Positions 1-10,222 are shown, numbered from the stretch's first letter. The stretch is DNA of 64,000 nucleotides from Planctomyces sp. SH-PL14 (GCF_001610835.1 NZ_CP011270.1:7807256-7871255); one strand, 5' to 3'. Translations and numbers: made by a program. The notes: generated by a model from the sequence alone, not told the origin.

Positions 1-1085
1 TTCTTGGCTTCGAAGGCGAAGACGTCGACATCCGCCGCCGTCTCCATCCGTCCGCAGACGGTCGACGGGATGGTCAGCGGCGATGCGGTCGCGGCGGTGT
101 TGTTGTCGGAGGTTTCGTCCGCCAGCGGCAGGGATTCGACGAGGACCGTCACCGGGTTGGTCGGCTTGCCATTCAGGACGGGCCGCAGAGGATGCGGGCC
201 ATCGGCGAGGCCGGACGGGATCGCCTGCTCGACGAGCGTTCCCGCCGGGAGTCCGAGGCCGACGAGCTCCATCTTTCGCGGCGCCCCGGCCGCAACGGCG
301 ACGGGGTGGACGGTCTTGATGAAGGGCCGGTCATTGGCCTCAACGGAATAGGTCCAGTGGACGTTCCCCTGGTAGCGGGAGTCCCGGACTTCCAGGACGT
401 ATTCCCCCGGGCGGTCGAGCGGGCAGCTCAGGAGCGGGTCGGCGGCGTAGGTGTTGTCCGCCGCCGCGACGACCGAGCCGGTGGCGGACCGGACCGTGAT
501 GAGGGGGTCGACGTGGGCCTGGAGGTCATGGATCCGGTCTTCCAACCGCATCGCCCGGCAGTGGAACTGGAGCGTCGTCGGCTGCGAGATCGAGAACCGG
601 AAGTAGTCGACGTCTTCGGCCTTCTCGATCGTTCCGCAGAGCGTGGCGGGGAGCGTGACGTTCTGGGCCTTCTCGAGGAGGTCGTTGTCCTTCTGCTCGT
701 GGATCACCGGGTCCTGGGCGACGACGAGCTGGCCGATGGTCGAGGCCCCGGTCGGGCCGAGGAGCCGGAAGTCCCGGACGCCCGGGAGGGCATCCGCCGC
801 AACCGTGAACCGCAGCTTGATCGACTCGAGCTTCGGCTCCTTGCCGTCCTTCCCGGGCTCCATCGGTGTGAGGACTTCCCCGGTGACGCCGGTTCCGCTG
901 ACGATGACCGTCGTGAAGCCGTACATCGAGGCCCGGGAGAGGAGCTCGTGCTCCGTGGCCCCGCCGATGGCCGCCGCCGTCGGCTTGAGGCTCATCAGCA
1001 TCGGGTAGGACGTCTGGGCAGCCGCCGGACCCGCCAGAAGAATCAGAAGCGAAGAAATCCAAAGCGTGCGGCGGATCGAAGACAT
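1..1085 (-). CDS. Secreted pre-peptidase C-terminal (PPC) domain protein, 3' end cut by window edge
   Basis: An open frame runs from an ATG at 1085 off the left edge, giving about 361 visible residues without a stop. It begins with a signal peptide (MSSIRRTLWISSLLILLAGP, then a cleavage site after AAAQ). A bacterial pre-peptidase C-terminal type beta domain lies near residues 140-260, with the typical core EDVDYFRFSISQPTTLQFHC and GEYVLEVRDSRYQG. A second copy seems to begin at the cut end (GRMETAADVDVFAF). Such proteins are exported and are common in planctomycetes; the domain is usually a non-catalytic beta-sandwich. No protease or other catalytic domain is visible in this part. Ribosome binding upstream is weak. 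The function of the whole protein cannot be told from this fragment. Confidence 0.8.
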   Translation of the reverse strand, partial: MSSIRRTLWISSLLILLAGPAAAQTSYPMLMSLKPTAAAIGGATEHELLSRASMYGFTTVIVSGTGVTGEVLTPMEPGKDGKEPKLESIKLRFTVAADALPGVRDFRLLGPTGASTIGQLVVAQDPVIHEQKDNDLLEKAQNVTLPATLCGTIEKAEDVDYFRFSISQPTTLQFHCRAMRLEDRIHDLQAHVDPLITVRSATGSVVAAADNTYAADPLLSCPLDRPGEYVLEVRDSRYQGNVHWTYSVEANDRPFIKTVHPVAVAAGAPRKMELVGLGLPAGTLVEQAIPSGLADGPHPLRPVLNGKPTNPVTVLVESLPLADETSDNNTAATASPLTIPSTVCGRMETAADVDVFAFEAK

Positions 1086-1230
1086 GGCCGGTTCCCGAAC
1101 GTGTTCGACCCGGTGGTTGCGGGCGAGCCATCGTCGAGACGCCGTGTTCGACACCTGCGGCGCAGGAGCCGTCCCGGTGAGTCAGCGGATCGATCGAACT
1201 CACACCACAAGTCCAGCCGCGTCGCGGGGA

Positions 1231-1980
<750 letters not shown>

Positions 1981-2435
1981 CTCAGATCACTCCGCCCGTG
2001 TGAACCTCTTGCGAAGCCAGCGACGGCCTTGGGGGGAAACGGGACGCGCCGCGACTCCGGGAAATCGGGCCGGGAGCTGGCGGCGCGGGCGTCTCAGGGA
2101 CGGCCCGTCTCACTCAAGTCCATTGACAGGAACACTCTTCGACGTCTTTCGGCAAGTCTAGGGGAGCAAATGAAGGAGGGTCAAGCGCCATGGTAAAGGT
2201 GGCGTATCCGGTCGATTCGGCGGCGGATGGGGGGCGGGCTTGAGCGCGGCGAGCGGAATGTCGGGGATTTCGTAGGGCGAAAAGAAGCAGGCACCACTCT
2301 GGTGGGCCGTCGGAGCACCGCGACGGGATATCAGCCGGTGGACCGGCCGCCGGCAGAATCGCGCTCTTTGTTGGAACCGGACCATCTCATTACCATGCGG
2401 AATTCGAAACGTCGCCCTTTTTGTGCTCCTCGGTC
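1981..2435 (+). other. Divergent intergenic region, 455 bp
   Basis: This gap separates the minus-strand phosphoesterase from plus-strand miaB and should hold promoters for both. A TTGACA occurs at 2123-2128 but no good -10 box follows at the usual spacing. No convincing gene, repeat or hairpin was seen. Confidence 0.5.
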
Positions 2436-4076
2436 ATGCCTCACAACGGCAAGCTCTACATCGAAACCGTCGGCTGCCAGATGAATGTTCTGGACAGCGA
2501 ACTCGTCGTCGCCGCGCTCCGGCAGCAGGGGTACGCCCTGACCGACGACATGAAAGAGGCGGATACCGTCCTGTTCAACACATGCTCGGTGCGGGAGCAT
2601 GCCGAGCAGAAGATCTACTCGCAGCTCGGCCGGCTCCGCGTGGCGCGGAAGAAGAAGCCGGACCAGGTGATCGGCGTCATCGGCTGCATGGCCCAGAAGG
2701 ACCAGGAGCTGATCTTTCAGAAGGCGCCGCACGTCGACCTGATCGTCGGGACCGGGCAGCTGGCCGAGATCCCCCGGCTGATCGACGAAGCCCGCCGCGA
2801 CCGGAAGCCGGCGATCGCCGTCAGTCTGGACCGCAAGGAAGGCTCGCGGCTCGACGTGGCGAGCTCGTTCGAGAGCTATGACCCGCTCCGCGACCCGGAG
2901 ATGCGGCCGAGCCCGTGGCAGGCGTATGTCCGGATCATGTTCGGGTGCGACAAGTTCTGCACCTACTGCGTCGTCCCGATGACCCGCGGGCCGGAGCAAT
3001 CTCGGGCCCCGAGCGAGATCATCCGCGAGGTTCAGTCGCTGGTCGCGCAGGGGGTCCGGGAGGTGACGCTGCTGGGGCAGACGGTCAACAGCTACAAGTT
3101 CACTGAGAACGGGCGGCAGTCGCGGATGAGCGATCTGCTGGCGGCGATTCATGACACGCCGGGGCTGCAGCGGATCAAGTTCGTCACGAATTTTCCGAAG
3201 GACATGACGGACGACCTGCTGCAGGCGATCCGCGATCTGCCGAAGGTGTCGCGCTACCTCCACGTGCCGCTGCAGCATGGCTGCGATGAGGTGCTCAAGC
3301 GGATGAAGCGGGGGTACACCGTGGCGGACTACCGGGACATGATGGCCCGGATTCGCGAGACGGTTCCGGGGGCGGCGGTGTCGAGCGACTTTATTGTGGG
3401 GTTCTGCGGGGAGACCGAGGAGGCGTTCCAGAAGTGCATGGACGTTGTCCGGGAGTTCCGTTTCAAGAACAGCTTCATCTTCAAATACAGCCCGCGCCCG
3501 GGGACGAAGGCGAACGAGTTGTGGTCGGATGACATTCCGGAGGAGGTGAAGCGCCGCCGGAACAATGAGCTGCTGACGCTGCAGAACGAGATCAGTGAGG
3601 AGGACAACGCGGAGTTTCTGGGCCGGACGGTTGAAGTCCTTGTTGAAGGTCCGAGCAAGCGGACGACGAAGGCGAAGGGGACGACCTCCGGTCAGATGGC
3701 GGAGGACGCGAACCTGAATTATCCGATGCCGGGGGTCGTGGAGTCGGCGGTTCTTGCCGGTCATGTGCATCGGGATCATGACCACGATCATGATGATGCG
3801 GGGTGTGATACCGGCTGCGGGACGGGGGCGCTGGTGTCGCTGGATCTCGGTCGGTCCGGGTCGACGGTGGCGGCGGCTGCGTCGCGGACGGAGCCGGTTC
3901 AGCTGGTGGGGCGGACGCCGTGTGACCGGATTGTGGTGTTTGACGGGCAGCCGCGGCTGGCGGGTTCGATTGCCGAAATCCACATTCACGACTGCACGCC
4001 GACGACGCTGTTGGGCTCGATCGTGACGCGTCAGATTCAGCATGGAAACGAGACGTTGCTGCCGATCCTGATGTAG
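2436..4076 (+). CDS. miaB: tRNA-2-methylthio-N6-dimethylallyladenosine synthase (MiaB) with an insertion in the TRAM domain
   Basis: MiaB is a radical-SAM methylthiotransferase that adds the 2-methylthio group to i6A37 of tRNAs reading UNN codons. The N-terminal domain carries the three auxiliary-cluster cysteines C14 (VGCQMN), C50 (FNTCSVRE) and C84 (IGCMAQ). The radical-SAM cluster motif is CDKFCTYC (C171, C175, C178). The C-terminal TRAM domain starts near residue 394 but is split by an acidic His/Cys-rich stretch at about 441-465 (HVHRDHDHDHDD, then CDTGC) and a further linker before the closing strands. This makes the protein 546 residues against a usual 440-480. The ATG at 2436 is chosen because the MiaB N-terminus (KLYIETVGCQMN) follows directly; an in-frame TTG at 2421 is less likely. 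No clear ribosome binding site is visible. Copy A of the dispersed repeat begins 10 bp after the stop. Confidence 0.93.
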   Translation: MPHNGKLYIETVGCQMNVLDSELVVAALRQQGYALTDDMKEADTVLFNTCSVREHAEQKIYSQLGRLRVARKKKPDQVIGVIGCMAQKDQELIFQKAPHVDLIVGTGQLAEIPRLIDEARRDRKPAIAVSLDRKEGSRLDVASSFESYDPLRDPEMRPSPWQAYVRIMFGCDKFCTYCVVPMTRGPEQSRAPSEIIREVQSLVAQGVREVTLLGQTVNSYKFTENGRQSRMSDLLAAIHDTPGLQRIKFVTNFPKDMTDDLLQAIRDLPKVSRYLHVPLQHGCDEVLKRMKRGYTVADYRDMMARIRETVPGAAVSSDFIVGFCGETEEAFQKCMDVVREFRFKNSFIFKYSPRPGTKANELWSDDIPEEVKRRRNNELLTLQNEISEEDNAEFLGRTVEVLVEGPSKRTTKAKGTTSGQMAEDANLNYPMPGVVESAVLAGHVHRDHDHDHDDAGCDTGCGTGALVSLDLGRSGSTVAAAASRTEPVQLVGRTPCDRIVVFDGQPRLAGSIAEIHIHDCTPTTLLGSIVTRQIQHGNETLLPILM

Positions 4077-4085
4077 GCCAGAGCT

Positions 4086-4395
4086 GGGTCCAGGGGCACC
4101 CTGGTCAGGGGGTGCAGGGGGGAGAATCCCCCTTGCCCGCCGGAGGCTTGGCCGTCGAGAGATGTCTGAAGGAGGGTGTGTCCAAACGCGGACAACGTGC
4201 CGTATGCCCGCTCACCAACCCGCGGGAATCGCAGAGCGAGCGGCGAATTCTCAACCCCCGTGACACAAAGGGGACATCCGTTGCTTACCACGGTTCCTCA
4301 CAGGAGTGCCTCCGGCGGCAAGGGGCGTGGCCCCCTTGACCCCAGGCTGCCGTCGCACGTTGGGTTTGAGCTATGGACGTCGCGCCGGCCAGGAC
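4086..4395 (+). repeat. Dispersed intergenic repeat, copy A
   Basis: About 310 bp between miaB and the GT4 gene, reading from gggtccaggggcaccctgg to gccggccaggacg. Conserved internal boxes shared with copies B, C, D and F include gtctgaaggag, cgcggacaacgtg, cacaaagggg and acggttcctca. The left end (cccgccggaggc) and the right end (gcctccggcgg) form imperfect inverted repeats, each next to a GC-rich hairpin (for example ggggg-agaat-ccccc). It contains no conserved open frame. Confidence 0.9.
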
Positions 4396-4470
4396 GTGGT
4401 CTTGCGTCGATTCTTGTCCGGGTCCTAGCATCGGCCAGTTGAAACGCTTGCGGTGGAAAGGAATCCTGCC

Positions 4471-5574
4471 ATGGCACCCGCCATCTCCCGACGCATCCTC
4501 CAGGTCATCTCCCCCTCCCACATGTCGGGAGCCGAGATGCAACTGGTCCGCCTGACCAAGCAGATGCAGGCCCGCGGCCACCTCCTGCACACCTGCTCCA
4601 AGAAAGGGAGCTCCGCCAACGAGGAGTTCCGCGTCCGCGGCATCGACGCCGAACCTCTCTCCATCGGCGGAAAGTTCAGCCTTACCGCCGTTCCCGCCCT
4701 CGCCGCCGCCGCCCGCCGACACAAGGCCGAACTCATCCAGTCGACCCTTTCCAGCGCCAGCTGGTGGTCCGGCTGGCTCGAAACCTTCGGCGGGCCCCCC
4801 TCGGTCGGACACGTCCAGGGCTTTACCTCCGCTGCCTGGCACCGCCGCCAGTCCCACCTCATCGCCGTCTCACAGGCGGTCAAGGACGACATGGTCGTCC
4901 AGGGGATCGCGGCCGAGCGGATCACCGTCATGCACAATGCCCTCGCCCCGGAAGAATTCGTTCCGAAGCGGGCCCCGCTCGAAGTCCGACAGGAATTCGG
5001 CGCCGACGCCCGGACCCCGGTGATCGGAACCTTCGGCCACCTCTCGGAGAAGAAGGGCTACCGCGATCTCTTCCCGGCGATCCCGCAGGTCCTCAAGCAG
5101 TTTCCGACGGCTCAGTTCTGGGTGATCGGCGTCGGCAAGCTCCGCGAGGAGCTGGAAGAGTACGCCCGCGCGAACGGCTTCCTGGGACAGGTCCGGTTCA
5201 CCGGCTACCGCCGCGACGCGGCCGACCTGATGGGGGCCATCGACATCATGTGCCTCCCATCGCACCGCGAGCCGTGCGCGCTCGTCTACGTCGAGGCGGC
5301 CCTCTCGGAGAAGCCGATCGTCGCCTGCCGCGCCGGCGGGGCTCCGGAGTCGATCGCCGACGGCGAGACCGGACTGCTCGTGCCGGCGAAGAACAGCGAT
5401 GCGATCGCCGTCGCGATCAAGACCCTGCTGGACAACCGCGACCGGGCCATCGCGATGGGGAAGGCCGGCCGCACCCGGGCCCTCGAAATCTTCGGCTGGG
5501 ACCGCTGCATCCAGACCCTGGAATCGATCTGGACGCGAGTCCTCGACGAACGCCGATCCCGCAAAGCGGCTTGA
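4471..5574 (+). CDS. GT4-family glycosyltransferase (GT-B fold)
   Basis: The 367-residue protein fits the GT4 family. It has an N-terminal Rossmann half (ILQVISPSHMSGAEMQLVRL, with GAE typical of the acceptor side). The C-terminal donor-binding half includes VIGTFGHLSEKKGYRDL, a FTGYRRDAADLM segment, and the EPCALVYVEAALSEKPIVA region carrying the conserved Glu pair of retaining GT-B enzymes. It should transfer a sugar from a nucleotide-sugar donor to a lipid- or glycan-linked acceptor at the cytoplasmic membrane face. The ATG at 4471 follows AAGGA by about eight bases and is preferred over a GTG at 4453. It stands alone between repeat copy A and an inverted repeat, far from the polysaccharide locus at 31-41 kb. 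Donor and acceptor are unknown. Confidence 0.9.
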   Translation: MAPAISRRILQVISPSHMSGAEMQLVRLTKQMQARGHLLHTCSKKGSSANEEFRVRGIDAEPLSIGGKFSLTAVPALAAAARRHKAELIQSTLSSASWWSGWLETFGGPPSVGHVQGFTSAAWHRRQSHLIAVSQAVKDDMVVQGIAAERITVMHNALAPEEFVPKRAPLEVRQEFGADARTPVIGTFGHLSEKKGYRDLFPAIPQVLKQFPTAQFWVIGVGKLREELEEYARANGFLGQVRFTGYRRDAADLMGAIDIMCLPSHREPCALVYVEAALSEKPIVACRAGGAPESIADGETGLLVPAKNSDAIAVAIKTLLDNRDRAIAMGKAGRTRALEIFGWDRCIQTLESIWTRVLDERRSRKAA

Positions 5575-5584
5575 AGGCTTCGGA

Positions 5585-5670
5585 TTAAACACAAAGACAC
5601 AAAGATCGCACGAAGAACACCAAGAGATTCCTTGGTGACCTTGGTGCCTCCTTTGTGTCTTGGTGTTTAA
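5585..5670. repeat. Inverted repeat between convergent genes (cacaaagacacaaag type)
   Basis: The arms at 5585-5604 and 5651-5670 are complementary over 20 bases with one mismatch. Inside them a perfect 7-bp hairpin (caccaag/cttggtg, 5618-5637) is nested. It lies exactly between the converging stops of the GT4 gene and the M24 peptidase, so it may act as a two-way terminator. Its sequence belongs to the same style of AC-rich intergenic repeats as those at 24.3 and 60.6 kb. Confidence 0.85.
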
Positions 5671-5682
5671 CTCTTCCGGCTC

Positions 5683-6855
5683 TCAGGTCAGCGAGATCTG
5701 GTGCTGGCTGAGACGCTCGTAGCCGGTGTCGGTGATCAGGTAGTTGTGCTCGATCCGCATCCCGCCGAGGCCCGGCTGGTACGCGCCCGGCTCGAGCGTG
5801 ACGACGTCGCCGGCGAGCAGCACGTCGACGCTGTCCGGAACGAGGATCGGAGCTTCCGGATGGGCCAGGCCCAGGCCGTGGCCGGCGTGGTGCGTGAAGA
5901 GGGCCGTCTTGCCCGCCTCGACGTACGGCTTGTTGACCGCGGCGTAGACGTCGCTCGCCTTGGCGCCCGCCTTGAGAGCCTTCTCGCCCCCCGCCATCCC
6001 GGCCTGGCAGATTGCGAAGAGTTCCTTCAGACCGGCGGCAGGCTCGCCCACCGCGAAGGTGTTCGTGAAGTCGCTGCGGTAGCCGTCGAGGACGACCGAG
6101 TAGTCGAGGGTGTAGAGGTCCCCCTCTTTGACGCGGTACTGGGTCGGGAGGCCGCCCGCCTTCGGCTGCTCCGCGGTCATGGAGCGGAAGTCGCCGTAGA
6201 TGTAGCAGGCCTTCCCGGCGGCGGTGACGACCGCCTTCTGGATCTCGACAAAGCACTCCAGCTCGCTGACGCCGGGCTTCAGCACGTCGCGGACGCGGGC
6301 CATTCCGGCCTCGGCGGCCCGCATGCAGGACTTGAGGAGGGCGATTTCGTCGGGCAGCTTCTGGCGGCGGGCCTGACGGATCGCGGAGCCGAGGTCGGTG
6401 GTGACGCCGGGGCCCGGGACGTCTTCCGCGACGGAGGAGACAACGTTAGCGCCTTCGAGAGCGGTCAGGGCTCCGCAGGGGAGCCACTCCGCTTCGACGA
6501 GACCCTTCGTCCCCTGGAGGCCCGGAGCCGCCTGTTTGAGGGCGTTGATCAGGGCGTGGTCGCGATTGATGATCGAGTGCTTGTGGTCGTACCACTTCTC
6601 GACGATCTCGTTGTCGACGAAGGGCGTGCTCGCCGCCGCGCGGATCGCGAAATTGTCGCCGAGGAGCGTCGATCCGCCATTCCGTTGGAGTAGCAGCCAG
6701 CCTCGCTCGCCGCCGGAGAAGCTCAGGGTCTGGACGGCGAAGTTGGCGAGGTACTGCAGGTGCCGCGGATCCGCGACGAGGAGCCATTCGACGTCGGCCG
6801 GCACGAGATCCCAGACACGCTTCTGACGGGCGAGGCAACCTTCTCGGGTCAGCAT
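5683..6855 (-). CDS. M24-family metallopeptidase (Xaa-Pro aminopeptidase-like)
   Basis: This 390-residue protein has the pita-bread fold of methionyl and Xaa-Pro aminopeptidases: a creatinase-like N-terminal domain (about 1-160) and a catalytic M24 domain (about 165-385). All five dinuclear metal ligands can be placed: D251 (YTLDYS), D262 (SDFTNT), H326 (HHAGHGLG), E355 (LEPGAY) and E369 (RIEHNY). It should remove N-terminal residues preceding proline, or be a related dipeptidase; no signal peptide is seen, so it is likely cytoplasmic. The ATG at 6855 has a GGAG about eight bases upstream. It is a single-gene unit facing the GT4 gene. Confidence 0.92.
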   Translation of the reverse strand: MLTREGCLARQKRVWDLVPADVEWLLVADPRHLQYLANFAVQTLSFSGGERGWLLLQRNGGSTLLGDNFAIRAAASTPFVDNEIVEKWYDHKHSIINRDHALINALKQAAPGLQGTKGLVEAEWLPCGALTALEGANVVSSVAEDVPGPGVTTDLGSAIRQARRQKLPDEIALLKSCMRAAEAGMARVRDVLKPGVSELECFVEIQKAVVTAAGKACYIYGDFRSMTAEQPKAGGLPTQYRVKEGDLYTLDYSVVLDGYRSDFTNTFAVGEPAAGLKELFAICQAGMAGGEKALKAGAKASDVYAAVNKPYVEAGKTALFTHHAGHGLGLAHPEAPILVPDSVDVLLAGDVVTLEPGAYQPGLGGMRIEHNYLITDTGYERLSQHQISLT

Positions 6856-6922
6856 GATTCACTCCACGTTTCGGGCGGAAAGCTCTGCCGCGAACCCTAC
6901 CAGAAACAGGGCCAATTCAAAG

Positions 6923-6942
6923 CCAGCGTCCCGCTGGACCGG
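6923..6942. repeat. 20-bp repeat with hairpin (first of two)
   Basis: The 20 bases ccagcgtcccgctggaccgg recur identically at 44339-44358. They include the hairpin ccagcg-tcc-cgctgg. Both copies lie within about 70 bp of a dispersed-repeat end (relic at 6954, copy E at 44407), so they may be an outer part of that family. Confidence 0.7.
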
Positions 6943-6953
6943 GGTGGCCGTGG

Positions 6954-6991
6954 AACGATGGGATTGAGCAATGGGAGCCGTGCCGGCAGGT
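6954..6991 (+). repeat. Relic of the dispersed repeat (right end only)
   Basis: The segment gatgggattgagcaatggg followed by a gtgccggcagg matches the right end of copy F (tgggattgagcaatgg, then atgccggcaggt). No other part of the repeat is recognisable here, so it is a solo or decayed end. Confidence 0.6.
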
Positions 6992-7140
6992 GCGGTCGTG
7001 GAAACCACCGCCGGCGAACGGGATGCAATCCGGAGCCCAGAGCGTCCCGCTCGCGTACCGGAAGCGCCGTCGATTCCCGGTTATTGGCACGGTGCTTGCA
7101 TTCCCTTCTCACACCCACTTCGTGAGAAAGGAGAACCGCA

Positions 7141-7403
7141 TGTCCTACGAAGCGCATCAAGGCTCGACGGCCAACGTGATCGCCGCCCTGGCGAGTTTTT
7201 TCCTTCCCGGTCTCGGCCAGTTGATCCAGGGCCGTCCGATCATGGCCCTTGTCCACTTCGTCCTGGCGGGCGTGCTGTGGCTTGTCCTGATGGGGTGGAT
7301 CATCCACCTGTGGTCGATCATCGACGCCGCGCGGTGGACTCCGCGGTATGTCGCGTATCGCGACGACCGGTATCCGGGCGACTACGAAAGCCGGCCACTT
7401 TAG
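7141..7403 (+). CDS. Small membrane protein, TM2-like
   Basis: An 87-residue protein starting at ATG 7141 with a strong AAGGAG site. It has two hydrophobic segments: a first one ending in FFLPGLGQLIQGR and a second one with ALVHFVLAGVLWLVLMG. The PGLGQLIQGR turn resembles TM2-type small membrane proteins, in which two helices are joined by a short loop. The C-terminal tail is polar and aromatic (WTPRYVAYRDDRYPGDYESR). The role is unknown. It is followed after 27 bp by the converging end of argJ. The signal-like start and good ribosome binding site make it a convincing gene despite its size. Confidence 0.8.
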
Positions 7404-7430
7404 TCAGCTGCCGAGGTGACCCGTTCCGCC

Positions 7431-8636
7431 TCACGTCGTGTAATCGGCGTTGAGGCGGACGTACTCGGCGGTGAGGTCGGTCGTCCAGAACCGGACGACC
7501 GACGACCCACGGGTAAACTTGAGATCGATGTGGATCTCCCCGGTCCTCATGGCGGCCGAGACCTCACCCTCGTTGAACGGCAGCGGGACGCCGGCCTGAT
7601 AGAGCTCAAATCCGTTGACGACGAGCGAGCATTCTTTCTCCGCGAACGGAATTCCTGCGTAACCGGCGGCGGAGACGATCCGGCCCCAGTTCGGGTCGTT
7701 CCCCGTGATCGCCGTTTTGACGAGAGCGCTGTCGCAGACCGCCTTGGCGATCCGGGTGGCCGCTTCGACCGACTCCAGTCCGCTCACGTCGACCGTGACG
7801 AAGTGCGAGGCCCCTTCTCCGTCGCGAATGATCTTCTGCGACAGCTCCATGCAGACGTCGTCGAGCGCCGTCTGGAACGCCGACAGCTCCTGAGCCGATT
7901 TCGGGGCGGCGCCGCTCGCTCCGTTGGCGAGAAGTAGCACCGTGTCGCTTGTGCTCGTGTGGCCGTCGATCGTGATGCAGTTGAAGCTCCGGTCGACCGC
8001 CTTCTTGAGCAGGCCGGGTAACTGGCCCGCCTCGATCGCCGCGTCGGTCATGACCACGCAGAGCATCGTCGCCATGTTCGGGGCGATCATCGCTGCCCCT
8101 TTGGCGGCCCCGCTGATCCGCACCGTGGTCCCTGCCAATTCGACGGTCCGCGTGACCTGCTTGGGGACGGTGTCGGTGGTCATCATGCCTCGCGCGGCCC
8201 GCTCGAAGCTCTCGGTCTTGGCGTCTACGCTCTTCGCCACGACAGGGATCCCCGCCGCGAGTTTGTCGATGGGAAGCAGTCGGCCGATGACGCCTGTCGA
8301 GCAGACGAGGACGTCGTCCGCGGCACAGCCGATCCCCTCGGCGACGAGGGCGGTCATCCGCTTGGCGTCGGCGATCCCCCGGTCTCCGGTACAGGCGTTC
8401 GAGTTCCCCGAGTTGATCACGACGGCCCGCGCCGTCCCGCGTGGGAGCCGCTCCCGGCAGACTTGGACCGGCGCTCCGCAGACGCGGTTCTGCGTGAAGA
8501 CCCCGGCAGCCGCCGCCGGGCGGTCCGAGACGAACAGGGCCAGGTCGAGCCGGTTCGGATCGGCCTTGATGCCGCAGGCGTGGCCGTTGGCGGAGAACCC
8601 GAGAGGGAGGATGGGAAGCGGCGCGGAAGTGGTCAT
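7431..8636 (-). CDS. argJ: Bifunctional ornithine acetyltransferase / N-acetylglutamate synthase
   Basis: ArgJ transfers acetyl from N-acetylornithine to glutamate in the cyclic arginine pathway, and often also acetylates glutamate from acetyl-CoA. The 401-residue protein shows FTQN near residue 47, INSGNSNACTG at 74-84, and the self-cleavage site KGAAMIAPNMATML, where the chain is cut before T190, which becomes the nucleophile of the beta subunit. The usual KGSGMIAPNMATML reads KGAAM here, a mild change outside the nucleophile. The ATG at 8636 is preferred because the family N-terminus follows; an upstream in-frame start at 8696 would add 20 unlikely residues. No other arg gene is nearby. 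It converges on the small membrane protein. Confidence 0.95.
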   Translation of the reverse strand: MTTSAPLPILPLGFSANGHACGIKADPNRLDLALFVSDRPAAAAGVFTQNRVCGAPVQVCRERLPRGTARAVVINSGNSNACTGDRGIADAKRMTALVAEGIGCAADDVLVCSTGVIGRLLPIDKLAAGIPVVAKSVDAKTESFERAARGMMTTDTVPKQVTRTVELAGTTVRISGAAKGAAMIAPNMATMLCVVMTDAAIEAGQLPGLLKKAVDRSFNCITIDGHTSTSDTVLLLANGASGAAPKSAQELSAFQTALDDVCMELSQKIIRDGEGASHFVTVDVSGLESVEAATRIAKAVCDSALVKTAITGNDPNWGRIVSAAGYAGIPFAEKECSLVVNGFELYQAGVPLPFNEGEVSAAMRTGEIHIDLKFTRGSSVVRFWTTDLTAEYVRLNADYTT

Positions 8637-8817
8637 GGCGTGAGGATCCCCGGGGGCAAAGTTCGCGAATGATAGCGGGAACGGGGCACCGGACACGCGC
8701 GCGGAAAACCGGTTCTCCGGAATCGTGGCCGGGCGGGACGGTCTCCGTTAGCATCGGCCCTCTCTGATCCGTGGCCGGCCCTTCCGGCTCCGATCCCCTT
8801 CCCTCTCAAGGTTTGTC

Positions 8818-10200
8818 ATGCCCCGACTTGTTCCTCGCCTGCTGGCCGGTCTGCTGATCAGCCTCTCGACCGCGCCGCTCGTGGCTCCGGTCTCTGCCCA
8901 GGAAGCCGCCCCGCCCGCCAAGCCGCTCAAGTCCCCCCTCGCCAAGCTGGAGCTCCAGGACGGCGACTCGATCGTGTTCCTGGGGGACAGCATCACCCAC
9001 CAGTGCCTCTACACGCAGTACCTGGAGGATTACCTCTACACCCGCTTCCCCAAGATGCGGCTCAAGATCCACAACGCCGGGGTCGGCGGGGCCCGTGCGT
9101 GGGACGCCCTGCAGCGGTTCGAGAAGGACGTTGCCTCGTACAAGCCCAAGTACGTCACGATCCTGCTGGGGATGAACGACGGGACCTATCGTCCTTATGA
9201 CGATCCGACGTTCCAGACCTATCGCACCGACATGGTGAAGGTGAACGAGGAGATCACGAAGATCGGCGCGACGCCGATCCTGATGACGCCGACGATGTTC
9301 GACTCCCGCGCCGCCCGTGCCAGGCCGAACAAGCGGGAGGCGGACAGCACCGCTCTCTACAACTCGACGCTGGCCTACTACGGCACGTGGCTGCGGGAAG
9401 TGGCCGTCGAGGAAGGGTTCGGGTTCGTCGACATGTGGGGGCCGCTGAACAATCTGACGCTGGAGCAGCGGGAGAAGGATCCGGCTTTCACGCTGATCAA
9501 GGATGCCGTGCATCCGGACGCTCCGGGCCAGCTCATCATGGCGGCGGCGATCATCAACGACATGGGGTTCAAGCGGCAGGTCGGCGCGATCCGCGTCAAC
9601 CTGGCCAACAAGAAGAAGCCGGTCCAGGGGAACGGCGGGACGGCGAGCGATGTGAACGCGACGGACGACGGGATTGAGTTCACGTGGCAGGCGGAATCGC
9701 TGCCGTGGGTCGTTCCGGCGGAAGCTCAGGAAGGGGCCAAGCTGGCGAACCTGGGGCATCGGCTGAGTGCCGAGGCGATTGAGGTTCACGGTCTTCCGGC
9801 TGGCAAGTACACGTTGTCGATCGACGGTCAGGAAGTGGGCACGTACACGGCGGAGCAGCTGGAGCGGCATGTCGAACTGCAGGGGAATGACAAGACTCCT
9901 CAGTATCAGCAGGCCTTGAAGGTGGCTGAGCTGAACAAGAAGCGAAATGACGGTCCGGTGAAGGCGCTCCGTGGGGAGTGGGGCCGGTTCCAGGGGTACG
10001 CCCGCAAGCGGTTGGAGGCGGAGAAGAGTCCGGACAGTGCCGCGACGAAGGATCAGCTCGCCATGCTGGAGAAGCAGATTGAAGGGATGGACGAGCGCGT
10101 GGCGGAGCACAATGCGAAGGCGAAGGAGATTGAGGATGAGATCTTCAAGACGAATGTGATTCCTGCCCGGAAGTATGTTTTGAAGAAGGCTGCGAACTAG
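8818..10200 (+). CDS. Secreted SGNH/GDSL-type hydrolase with C-terminal helical extension
   Basis: A 460-residue exported protein with a signal peptide (cleavage after VSAQ, about residue 28). Its SGNH hydrolase domain has the nucleophile motif FLGDSIT (S58), a block II glycine (VGGARAW), the block III LLGMNDG and the block V DAVHPD near residue 230. It resembles planctomycete GDSL lipases and acetylesterases that act on carbohydrate esters. After the catalytic domain come a beta-rich part (HGLPAGKYTLSIDGQEVG) and a charged helical tail, probably coiled coil, over about residues 375-450. The ATG at 8818 fits the signal peptide. A strong terminator follows. The substrate is not evident. Confidence 0.9.
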   Translation: MPRLVPRLLAGLLISLSTAPLVAPVSAQEAAPPAKPLKSPLAKLELQDGDSIVFLGDSITHQCLYTQYLEDYLYTRFPKMRLKIHNAGVGGARAWDALQRFEKDVASYKPKYVTILLGMNDGTYRPYDDPTFQTYRTDMVKVNEEITKIGATPILMTPTMFDSRAARARPNKREADSTALYNSTLAYYGTWLREVAVEEGFGFVDMWGPLNNLTLEQREKDPAFTLIKDAVHPDAPGQLIMAAAIINDMGFKRQVGAIRVNLANKKKPVQGNGGTASDVNATDDGIEFTWQAESLPWVVPAEAQEGAKLANLGHRLSAEAIEVHGLPAGKYTLSIDGQEVGTYTAEQLERHVELQGNDKTPQYQQALKVAELNKKRNDGPVKALRGEWGRFQGYARKRLEAEKSPDSAATKDQLAMLEKQIEGMDERVAEHNAKAKEIEDEIFKTNVIPARKYVLKKAAN

Positions 10201-10222
10201 CTGTTAACAGATGGTTACATGA

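Noticed and set aside
2331..4043. A 570-codon minus-strand open frame
   Set aside because: It is antisense to miaB and its translation has no domain-like pattern.
4112..4339. Short open frame inside repeat copy A, with similar frames in other copies
   Set aside because: The frame is not kept: copy C has a stop in it and copies differ by frame-shifting lengths, while hairpin stems are conserved. The repeat is therefore not treated as coding.
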